Source: an uncultured Atopobium sp. (GTDB lineage Bacteria > Actinomycetota > Coriobacteriia > Coriobacteriales > Atopobiaceae). From it: a stretch of DNA of 12,167 bases. Under the pieces are notes generated by a model, which was not told the DNA's origin, did no database searches, and saw nothing but the letters and a program-made list of their open reading frames with translations. Positions within the stretch are counted from its first letter, which is position 1. Each line of letters begins with the position of its first letter. The position numbers were made by a program, and so were the translations under genes. Below, in pieces: positions 5,274-11,675 of this stretch. The stretch lies in assembly GCA_937926845.1 (NCBI GenBank), contig CALBBS010000276.1, positions 1 to 12,167 on the forward strand. The letters run 5' to 3'.

Positions 5274-6752
5274 ATGACGTGTGAAGGATGTATACTTTTC
5301 CCATCAACAACTGCGGAAGGAATGGCCATGAGCATACAGAAAAACAGCTCTTCACCATGCCTTTCTCGCCCCGTGAATTTACAAGTTCCCACCTACGCGT
5401 TGCGTGCATTAGAAGTTCTTGAAGATGCCGGATTTGAGGCGTGGATTGTGGGCGGCTGGGTGCGAGACGCCCTACGTGGTTCATTTGCTCATGATATAGA
5501 CATCACAACATCGGCAACGTGGCAGCAGAGCAAAGCGGCTTTTGCAGATGAAGGCATTCCTGTGCATGAAACAGGTATTGCATATGGAACCGTTACTGCT
5601 GTTGTCGAGAAGCACCCTATTGAGGTCACAACGTATCGCTGTGACGGAGAATACTTGGACGGTCGTCGTCCTGATTCTGTGCAGTTTGTCTCTCGTATAG
5701 AGGAAGATCTTGCTCGTAGAGACTTCACTATTAATGCAATGGCATATCACCCAAAGAGGGGATTGCTTGATCTTTATGGCGGTCAAGAAGATTTATCTGC
5801 ACGTGTAATTCGCGCTGTTGGGGAGCCTAAGGTTCGCTTTACAGAGGACGCTCTTCGCATGCTTCGAGCATTGCGGTTTGCATGCAGACTCTCGTTTTCA
5901 ATTGAGGAGAAGACACGTCAGGCACTTACTGAGTGTGCGCCGCTACTCTCTCAGGTTGCATCTGAGCGCATTGGCTCGGAAGTGGCTCAAATTGTTGGGG
6001 CTGGCCATATTGCCCATGCTATCAAGCTGGGATTTCCTGTTCTAGCGATAGCAATTCCAGAGCTCTTACAACTTCAAAATTTTGATCAAAGAAGTCCGTA
6101 TCATGCTTATGACGTGCTGGAACATACAGCTCGAGTCTGCTCTGCAACAGAGGCTCTTACAGCAGGGTGTGCTACTCCCGCTCTTAGGTGGGCTGCTCTT
6201 CTACATGATATTGCAAAGCCAGAAATGTTTAGCGTTGACGCAGATGGAAGAGGCCATTTTTATGGTCATCCAGAAAAAGGTGCAATCGTAGCAAAAGCCC
6301 TGCTTAAACGCTTAGCTTTATCGCAGCATTTGAGTAATGAAGTTTGCGCTCTTGTGGCATTGCATGACTATGATGTGGATGTTACAACGGCGTCGCTGAG
6401 GCATATGATTGCCCTGTTAGCCGAGGCAAGTAAATCGGATGGCATTGCCCTTGCGTATGACCTTTTGACGTTGAAGCAGGCTGATGCCTTAGCAAAGGCA
6501 AATCCGTATCGCAGCTACGCAGTAACGCTTGAAGCTATGAGAGAGCTCCTCTTACACGAGGCAAAACAAGAAATTGCTCAGCATCCGCAAGAGCTGTGCG
6601 TTTCGGGCGCAGAAATTATGGAAGCACTTTCTCTTCAGCCAGGACCTGCTGTCGGTGTGTGCCAACGTAGGCTTTTTGAGCTTTATTTAGCAGGTCAAGT
6701 GGAGAATAGGAAAGAAGATCTTCTCGCCATTCTTTCTAGGGGTAATTGGTAA
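5274..6752 (+). CDS. cca: CCA tRNA nucleotidyltransferase (class II, with HD domain)
   Basis: Adds or repairs the 3'-terminal CCA of tRNAs from CTP and ATP without a template, in the cytoplasm. The head/catalytic domain shows GGWVRD (60-65), the metal-binding DID (74-76) and RRDFTINAM (148-156) with EDLARRD before it. The neck block EDALRMLRALRFA (191-203) is typical of bacterial CCA-adding enzymes and poly(A) polymerases. A C-terminal HD domain has HD at 311-312 and GHFYGHPEKG (327-336). The length of 492 aa is slightly above the usual 420-480. Two starts have strong ribosome sites: ATG 5274 behind AGGAAGG (5261-5267) and in-frame ATG 5328 behind GGAAGG (5315-5320). The second would remove 18 residues (MTCEGC...) that no family motif needs. 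Either start keeps the full catalytic domain. The gene is divergent from the radical SAM operon, and no convincing terminator follows. Confidence 0.95.
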   Translation: MTCEGCILFPSTTAEGMAMSIQKNSSSPCLSRPVNLQVPTYALRALEVLEDAGFEAWIVGGWVRDALRGSFAHDIDITTSATWQQSKAAFADEGIPVHETGIAYGTVTAVVEKHPIEVTTYRCDGEYLDGRRPDSVQFVSRIEEDLARRDFTINAMAYHPKRGLLDLYGGQEDLSARVIRAVGEPKVRFTEDALRMLRALRFACRLSFSIEEKTRQALTECAPLLSQVASERIGSEVAQIVGAGHIAHAIKLGFPVLAIAIPELLQLQNFDQRSPYHAYDVLEHTARVCSATEALTAGCATPALRWAALLHDIAKPEMFSVDADGRGHFYGHPEKGAIVAKALLKRLALSQHLSNEVCALVALHDYDVDVTTASLRHMIALLAEASKSDGIALAYDLLTLKQADALAKANPYRSYAVTLEAMRELLLHEAKQEIAQHPQELCVSGAEIMEALSLQPGPAVGVCQRRLFELYLAGQVENRKEDLLAILSRGNW

Positions 6753-6825
6753 AAATAATAAAGAGTGCCAGATTAAAACAATAAAAAAGTCAGGCCTTTG
6801 TATTTTTCTAGATTCGGTAAAACGG

Positions 6826-6831
6826 TATAGT
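6826..6831 (+). promoter_or_regulatory. Candidate -10 element for the TetR-type gene
   Basis: TATAGT within GGTATAGTAAG lies 52-57 bases before the start codon, in an AT-rich gap. The best-spaced -35 is poor (TTTTTC at 6803-6808, 17-base spacer). A nearly identical sequence precedes metK, which supports it as a real -10. Confidence 0.45.
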
Positions 6832-6882
6832 AAGCATAAAAATTATCAGAGAGGCGTCATTTTATATGATGGATAGTGTCTC

Positions 6883-7608
6883 ATGGGGGAGTTCATGGGC
6901 GAGAAGCGCGATTATATTACGTTAGAAGTCATACACCACAATGCTTATGAACAGCAGCCTACAGAAGAACCTGAGGCTCCAGCGCCTTCCATTTCTCATA
7001 TTCGTGCCGAAGCTCGTACTAAGAAAAGCGCAGCTACACGTAAGCGTATTATGCACGAGACAACTAAGCTCATGCTTGCTCGTGGAAATACTAACTTCAA
7101 AATGAGTGAGATTTCCGATAGAGCTCGTCTTTCAAAAGGTGCGCTGTATTATTACTTTTCCGATAGAGAAGCTCTTTTGCAGGCAATCTTTGATGAGAGC
7201 GTTGACGAGTTAGCAAAAGATATTGCACGTACTATTGGCAATAAGCCTGCTTCAAAAGAGACTCTTCATGCAATCATCGCTCAGCTGGCCTCACATATTC
7301 TTCCTGACTCACCACTTGTTTTGGCTTTGATTAATAAGCTTGCTAGCTCTGAGCAGGCGCTTATTACCAATATTGAGGGACCACTTTCTCGCGTTGTTGT
7401 TCTCCTTGCCAATCAGCTTGAGATGGGAAAAATGCAAGGTTTTATTCGTCAGGGTGTTGATTCTAGGCTTGCTGCCTGTTCTATTACAGGGGCATTGGTT
7501 CTCTCGGCTATTGGTTTGATGGGAGAGCGCCGTGGCGTTGAGGGTTCTGATGAGCTTGCACAGAACCTTCTTGATCTGACACTTTCCGGTATTGGAATAG
7601 ATGAGTAA
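6883..7608 (+). CDS. TetR/AcrR family transcriptional regulator
   Basis: A 241-residue DNA-binding repressor type. Residues about 48-100 hold the TetR N-terminal domain: TRKRIMHETTKLMLARGNTN, then the helix-turn-helix FKMSEISDRARLSKGALYYY, then FSDREALLQAIFDE. The C-terminal ligand/dimer domain (about 105-241) is helical and gives no clue to the inducer. An unusual hydrophilic N-terminal extension of about 45 residues (acidic and Pro-rich, around QQPTEEPEAPAPS) precedes the HTH domain. ATG 6883 and in-frame ATG 6895 are both possible; GGGGGAG (6885-6891) is close to 6895, which would give 237 aa. The gene sits alone between cca and metK with its own -10 and terminator. No target gene can be named; autoregulation is plausible, but no clear operator palindrome is visible. 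Confidence 0.9.
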   Translation: MGEFMGEKRDYITLEVIHHNAYEQQPTEEPEAPAPSISHIRAEARTKKSAATRKRIMHETTKLMLARGNTNFKMSEISDRARLSKGALYYYFSDREALLQAIFDESVDELAKDIARTIGNKPASKETLHAIIAQLASHILPDSPLVLALINKLASSEQALITNIEGPLSRVVVLLANQLEMGKMQGFIRQGVDSRLAACSITGALVLSAIGLMGERRGVEGSDELAQNLLDLTLSGIGIDE

Positions 7609-7650
7609 TCATACGTATTTTTGCATAATTCCAGGTTAACTATGCTATTT

Positions 7651-7678
7651 AAAGAGCGCCCTTGTGGTGCTCTTTTTT
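7651..7678 (+). terminator. Rho-independent terminator after the TetR-type gene
   Basis: AAAGAGCGCC (7651-7660) pairs with GGTGCTCTTT (7666-7675) around a CTTGT loop, a 10-bp stem with one G-T pair that ends in a T tract to 7678. It separates the regulator from metK. Confidence 0.92.
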
Positions 7679-7721
7679 CAAATTTTCTTGACTGATCCTG
7701 CTCAAAAGTAGCTTTGGTGGG

Positions 7722-7727
7722 TATAGT
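7722..7727 (+). promoter_or_regulatory. Candidate -10 element for metK
   Basis: TATAGT within GGGTATAGTAAGAG lies 72-77 bases before the metK start and just after the upstream terminator. No good -35 is found at 16-18 bases (TGCTCA at 7699-7704); TTGACT at 7688-7693 is too distant (28 bases). The sequence resembles the candidate -10 before the TetR-type gene. Confidence 0.45.
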
Positions 7728-7735
7728 AAGAGTAG

Positions 7736-7773
7736 TTGCGCGTAGAAGAACGCAAATATTCTGCATAAGCAGA
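7736..7773 (+). repeat. Two small hairpins in the metK leader
   Basis: TTGCG (7736-7740) can pair with CGCAA (7751-7755), and TCTGC (7760-7764) with GCAGA (7769-7773) around an ATAA tetraloop. Both lie between the candidate -10 and the ribosome site GAAAGGA (7786-7792). They are short and may be incidental. No known SAM-riboswitch architecture fits in the roughly 65-base leader. Confidence 0.3.
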
Positions 7774-7798
7774 GAAGCCATGCGTGAAAGGACAGTTC

Positions 7799-9061
7799 AT
7801 GGCACACAAAAACTATTTGTTTACCTCAGAAAGTGTTACTGAGGGACATCCAGACAAGGTTTGCGATCAGATTTCTGACGCAATTCTTGATGCAATCCTG
7901 GCAAAAGAGGCAGAGCTTGAAGAGCGTGGATACGTTTCTCCAAATGGTGTTCCTGCTTGCTTGGATAACGTTCGTTGTGCATGTGAGACCTTTGCTACTA
8001 CAGGAACTATTGTGGTAGCTGGAGAGATTCGCACTCAATCCTACGTTGATGTCCAGGAAATTGTTCGTAATACTCTCAGAAATATTGGCTATGACCGCGC
8101 TAAGTATGGTTTTGACTGCGAGACCTGCGGCGTTTTAAGCCTCATTCACGAACAAAGCCCCGATATTGCTCAGGGTGTTGATCAGTCCTATGACACGCAG
8201 GCAGGACGCACTACAGATCCGCTTGATCTTATCGGCGCAGGCGATCAGGGTATGATGTTTGGCTTTGCCTCTGACGATACTGATGTTCTTATGCCAATGC
8301 CTGCATACCTGGCTCAGCGTCTAGCTCAGCGCCTCTCAGAGGTGCGTAAGTCTGGTGAGGTTGAGTATTTGCGTCCAGATGGCAAAACTCAGGTCACCGT
8401 TCGTTATGAGGACGAGAAACCCGTTGAGGTCACAGCCATTGTTGTTTCCACGCAGCATGCTCCAGAGATTGAAGACATGTCCGTCATCAAGCAAGACATG
8501 ATTGACCACGTTATTGCACCTGTTATGGGTGAGGTCAATATTGCTTGGGATAACGCAGACATTTACGTCAACCCAACTGGCCGCTTTGTTGTTGGTGGAC
8601 CTATGGGAGACACAGGACTTACCGGTAGAAAGATTATTGTTGATACCTATGGCGGTATGGGTCGTCATGGTGGCGGCGCTTTCTCCGGAAAGGATTGCAC
8701 CAAGGTTGACCGTTCAGCAGCATATGCAGCGCGCTGGGTTGCCAAGAACGTCGTAGCAGCTGGCCTTGCAAAGAAGTGTGAAGTTCAGCTTGCCTACGCC
8801 ATTGGTGTTTCTCATCCACTGTCTATCATGGTTGATACCTTTGGCACTGGCATTGTTGACGATGCTGTTATTGAGCAGGCTATCGAGAAGGTCTTTGATC
8901 TTCGTCCTGGTGCCATTATCAGAGATCTTAAGCTGCGTCGTCCTATCTTCTCTAAGACAGCAGCATACGGACACTTTGGCCGCAAAGACCCAGACTTCAC
9001 ATGGGAAGCAACTGATCGTGTTCAGGAGCTTAAGGACGCAGTTTCTGCACTTCAGGCATAG
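7799..9061 (+). CDS. metK: S-adenosylmethionine synthetase (methionine adenosyltransferase)
   Basis: Makes S-adenosylmethionine from ATP and methionine, the cell's methyl donor and the co-substrate of radical SAM enzymes; a cytoplasmic tetramer requiring Mg and K. Motifs: [20 protein letters not shown] (8-27), the ATP-binding [10 protein letters not shown] (147-156), [19 protein letters not shown] (291-309), [11 protein letters not shown], and [11 protein letters not shown] near the end. The start at ATG 7799 is set by GAAAGGA at 7786-7792; an in-frame GTG at 7784 overlaps that site and is unlikely. At 420 aa it is longer than the usual 380-400, because about 20-24 residues (about 37-60, including [13 protein letters not shown]) are inserted before the [12 protein letters not shown] block. 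Cys300 replaces the Pro normally found in GKDPTKVDRS. It converges on the membrane protein gene with only five bases between stop codons. Confidence 0.97.
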   Translation: MAHKNYLFTSESVTEGHPDKVCDQISDAILDAILAKEAELEERGYVSPNGVPACLDNVRCACETFATTGTIVVAGEIRTQSYVDVQEIVRNTLRNIGYDRAKYGFDCETCGVLSLIHEQSPDIAQGVDQSYDTQAGRTTDPLDLIGAGDQGMMFGFASDDTDVLMPMPAYLAQRLAQRLSEVRKSGEVEYLRPDGKTQVTVRYEDEKPVEVTAIVVSTQHAPEIEDMSVIKQDMIDHVIAPVMGEVNIAWDNADIYVNPTGRFVVGGPMGDTGLTGRKIIVDTYGGMGRHGGGAFSGKDCTKVDRSAAYAARWVAKNVVAAGLAKKCEVQLAYAIGVSHPLSIMVDTFGTGIVDDAVIEQAIEKVFDLRPGAIIRDLKLRRPIFSKTAAYGHFGRKDPDFTWEATDRVQELKDAVSALQA

Positions 9062-9066
9062 CGTTC

Positions 9067-11223
9067 TTACAAGGTAATCTTGTACAACCTCATAGAGCCT
9101 TCTTCCAGCACCACCTCAAAACCTGGGGTGGTGTCTGTTATTTGTGTGATACCTCTGAAGGTTCCAGGCTTGTAGGTGCTGGTAAGAGCATTTGTGTAAT
9201 CAACTACGTTATTCAGAATAAGAACGTATTGCACGTTAAGGTCATGTACCGTCTGAAGTACCTCAGGATCGCTTGCAATGCGATTAAGGCGTTTACGAAG
9301 AATTGCACTTGCAGGACGTTCTGAAGCGTCATAGCCGTTAGGGAAGCGCCAGAGCACATGTAAGTTATTAGTGCCATACGCCCAGAGGCTGCCGTCTTGC
9401 GGTACGTTTGCTATGACGGCTCCCGCAGGAACAGTAAGCTCAACACGGCGCAAAAACTCAAGCTCTTCTGATGTCAAAATGTAGTGATCTCCATAGGCCT
9501 TCTCGGAAGCTTGTTTAAAAGCAAGAGCAGCAGGAATTGGCTCTTCCGATTTAAGGTTTGGCATGGGGACTACATAGTTGAGCACAACCACACACGCAAT
9601 AACGGCTCCTGCAATCAGAGGTTTAGCCCAAACGTTGCAAAAGACGCAGGTCTGAGCTTTGGCCTGAGTCTGAGAAGCTTTTTCTCTCCAGGAGGCAAAC
9701 GTTTCCAGCGCAGCTTCGGCAAGAGTTGCCAGGCCAAGCGCTGCTAGTGGAATTGCCATAATGATGCAGCTGGCCGCAATGCGGAATGGGTCGGTATACC
9801 AAAATCCCGAGAGATATCCCTTTAGAGGAACGTCAAACGTAATAATAAAAATGCAGAGTATAGACAGGTACATAAAGGCAGATACCATCCATCGAGCCTG
9901 CTTGTGCTTAAACGTCCATACAGCGCCTACAAGCACGCAGATTGAAAGTACCGGTTGTGGAGAAACAACCTCTCCACCTGCATACGATTGTCCAATAAAG
10001 TCCATGCCAAGGGCGTGCAAAATAGCATCTTGCAGGCTAGAGTAGGCGCTCCACCAGAAATTGAGAGCCACGCCTCGAACAATCAAAACGTAGTAGAAAA
10101 CAGACCAAATAACCAGCGCAAAGATAAAGAATGCGTATGCCAGCGTGACAGGCTTGATTTGTTTTCCAAAGAGAACAACTCTGCGCTTTGATTCTCCAAT
10201 GCGCGCAAAACTCCAAGGTAAAAGCACAACAATTGACGAGAAAATCGTGGAAGGATGCAAGATAAAGAGGGTAATCAAGCCAAGAACAAATATGACAATA
10301 AGCCAGATAAGGTCGTGTTTTGGTGTTTTTGAGCGAGTCATCTGCATAAAAATCCACCAAATAGAAGGCATTACACAGAAGGCTACGGTGTTAGGAAAGA
10401 TTGGTCCATAGATGAGAAGCGACCAAGGGAAAACAAAAAATGCTAGGCAAACAAAAGCTCCACTGATAAGCGCAATGCGATGTTTAGGAAGAACTTTTGC
10501 AATAAGTGAGCAGATTGAGAGCGGAAAGATAATTGCTGCACTGACAAAGTTGAGTGCATTACCTGCAATAGGAACGGTTGTAGAAACAAGCTGCGTTGTT
10601 AGTGCAACAATGATGTTCCAGCCTGAAGGATAAAATCCCGAAGCCCCCGGCTCCCAAGGTGTAATTGAAGCTTCTATGGTGCTGTAGAAGTCATAGTGAA
10701 TTGATGAGTACTTTTGAGACTCAATCATTGCCTGCGTGACATCTAAGTGATGCACAATATCCCAGCCCTGTACAAAGGAGCTGGCAGAGGGCAGGGTTGG
10801 TAAGAAGAGAAGCCCTACGGTAAGAAGACCAATTGCAACGTACAGAAGAGGCATCCAGAAGGGGAGTTCTTCGCAGATAAATGTTGGTACAGGGCTAGTT
10901 GATTGCTTGCCAGCGTGTATTGCTTCGGATTTGTTGGGTTTCTCGCTCCTGAAATTACCTTTGTGTTTGGGAGCAACATAAAAAACGTAGCCATTGACCA
11001 GAGCTGCAATAAGTAGAGGAACAAGAACCATTACAGCCAAGGGGATGGGGATGTTTAGTGCGCTAAAGATTTCTCCCTCAATAAAATAAAGTGCGCAGCT
11101 GACCAAAGGAGCACTAACAAGTGCCCAGGGCTTTGGCATGCCGGAAGCATGCAACAAAATAACGCCCGGCACGTAGAGCAGGGCAATAATGACAGCTACA
11201 CTTTGGAAGAACTCAAGCCACAT
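9067..11223 (-). CDS. Large multi-pass membrane protein, DUF6541/GT-C-like
   Basis: A 718-residue protein with about 12-14 hydrophobic segments from residue 8 to about 550, then a soluble C-terminal domain (about 560-718). Features resemble actinobacterial DUF6541 proteins: the N-terminal YVPGVILLHASGMPKPWAL, an extracytoplasmic loop after the first TM block with GWDIVHHLD (153-161), and FYPSGWNIIVAL. The Asp/His loop after a TM helix is reminiscent of GT-C glycosyltransferases, which use polyprenyl-linked sugars at the outer membrane face. That activity is inference; no substrate can be named. A hydrophilic insert (about 84-112, KHKGNFRSEKPNKSE) and a CVFCNVW Cys pair near residue 520 are notable. 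The C-terminal part, with VIANVPQDGSLWAYG and VQYVLILNN, looks like the folded tail of such enzymes. The ribosome site is weak (GGA before ATG 11223). No clear terminator separates its 3' end from metK. Confidence 0.75.
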   Translation of the reverse strand: MWLEFFQSVAVIIALLYVPGVILLHASGMPKPWALVSAPLVSCALYFIEGEIFSALNIPIPLAVMVLVPLLIAALVNGYVFYVAPKHKGNFRSEKPNKSEAIHAGKQSTSPVPTFICEELPFWMPLLYVAIGLLTVGLLFLPTLPSASSFVQGWDIVHHLDVTQAMIESQKYSSIHYDFYSTIEASITPWEPGASGFYPSGWNIIVALTTQLVSTTVPIAGNALNFVSAAIIFPLSICSLIAKVLPKHRIALISGAFVCLAFFVFPWSLLIYGPIFPNTVAFCVMPSIWWIFMQMTRSKTPKHDLIWLIVIFVLGLITLFILHPSTIFSSIVVLLPWSFARIGESKRRVVLFGKQIKPVTLAYAFFIFALVIWSVFYYVLIVRGVALNFWWSAYSSLQDAILHALGMDFIGQSYAGGEVVSPQPVLSICVLVGAVWTFKHKQARWMVSAFMYLSILCIFIITFDVPLKGYLSGFWYTDPFRIAASCIIMAIPLAALGLATLAEAALETFASWREKASQTQAKAQTCVFCNVWAKPLIAGAVIACVVVLNYVVPMPNLKSEEPIPAALAFKQASEKAYGDHYILTSEELEFLRRVELTVPAGAVIANVPQDGSLWAYGTNNLHVLWRFPNGYDASERPASAILRKRLNRIASDPEVLQTVHDLNVQYVLILNNVVDYTNALTSTYKPGTFRGITQITDTTPGFEVVLEEGSMRLYKITL

Positions 11224-11343
11224 CCTGATCCAATCAAGGTGTTAGTAAAAATTCTTATACTTCTGGGTCACACGACTGGGCGTGACAGTTATTTCAAACA
11301 GACTGGTCTATTTTACGATAGAAGCAAAAGTGGTGTTGAGATA

Positions 11344-11371
11344 AACAAAAAGGACTTCCGAAGAAGTCCTT
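11344..11371 (-). terminator. Rho-independent terminator of the tRNA pair
   Basis: AAGGACTTC (11350-11358) and GAAGTCCTT (11363-11371) form a perfect 9-bp stem. Read on the minus strand it has a TTCG tetraloop and runs into TTTTTGTTT. It begins eight bases after the tRNA-Glu CCA end and stops transcription before the membrane protein gene. Confidence 0.93.
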
Positions 11372-11378
11372 GAACATT

Positions 11379-11455
11379 TGGTAGCCCGTACCAGATTCGA
11401 ACTGGTGATCTCCGCCTTGAGAGGGCGGCGTCCTGAACCGCTAGACGAACGGGCC
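11379..11455 (-). tRNA. tRNA-Glu (anticodon CTC)
   Basis: On the minus strand, acceptor GGCCCGT pairs with ACGGGCT (one G-T), followed by discriminator A and an encoded CCA. D arm GTCTAGCGGTTCAGGAC; anticodon stem CCGCC/GGCGG with loop CTCTCAA, giving anticodon CTC, which reads GAG. T arm ACCAG-TTCGAAT-CTGGT. Length is 77 with CCA. It is the second gene of the pair, 19 bases after tRNA-Gln, and is followed by an intrinsic terminator. Confidence 0.97.
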
Positions 11456-11474
11456 ATGTATGACTGGGAGGACA

Positions 11475-11548
11475 TGGCTGGGATAGAGAGAGTCGAACTC
11501 CCGTTGACGGAACCAGAATCCGCTGTCCTACCACTAGACGATATCCCA
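11475..11548 (-). tRNA. tRNA-Gln (anticodon CTG)
   Basis: On the minus strand, acceptor TGGGATA pairs with TATCCCA, followed by discriminator G and an encoded CCA. D arm GTCTAGTGGTAGGAC; anticodon stem GCGGA/TCCGT with loop TTCTGGT, giving anticodon CTG, which reads CAG. The T arm carries GTTCGAC. Length is 74 with CCA. It is the first gene of the tRNA pair and lies about 27 bases after the start predicted from the nearer promoter. Confidence 0.97.
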
Positions 11549-11581
11549 AGATGTCATCCGTGCGCATCAGCGCGAGAAATA

Positions 11582-11610
11582 ACTATAAAGGAGACTCGTC
11601 AGAGATGCAA
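11582..11610 (-). promoter_or_regulatory. Proximal promoter of the tRNA-Gln/tRNA-Glu pair
   Basis: On the minus strand, TTGCAT (11605-11610) and TATAGT (11582-11587) are 17 bases apart, which is ideal spacing. The start would fall near 11575, leaving a leader of about 27 bases before tRNA-Gln. A palindrome AATTTC-AA-GAAATT lies just upstream at 11616-11629. Confidence 0.65.
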
Positions 11611-11647
11611 GCAATAATTTCAAGAAATTCTGTTTGCAGCAAAAAAT

Positions 11648-11675
11648 ATTATACAAAACGCATCTCTAAGCGCAA
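11648..11675 (-). promoter_or_regulatory. Distal candidate promoter of the tRNA pair, overlapping the sdaAA stop
   Basis: On the minus strand, TTGCGC (11670-11675) and a perfect TATAAT (11648-11653) are 16 bases apart. The -35 lies in the last codons of the serine dehydratase gene. It would give a leader of about 90 bases and tandem promoters for the tRNAs. The region is AT-rich, so chance similarity is possible. Confidence 0.5.

Noticed and set aside
6786..6810. Possible terminator after cca (AAAG...CTTT followed by T-rich sequence)
   Set aside because: The stem is only four pairs and the T tract is interrupted. Too weak to call.
7728..7798. SAM riboswitch in front of metK
   Set aside because: The leader is too short and lacks the multi-helix junction or any recognised SAM-box core. 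Only two small hairpins are seen.
11492..11503. A third GAAC-N4-GTT sequence
   Set aside because: It lies inside tRNA-Gln, spanning its T loop and T stem, and is explained by tRNA structure.
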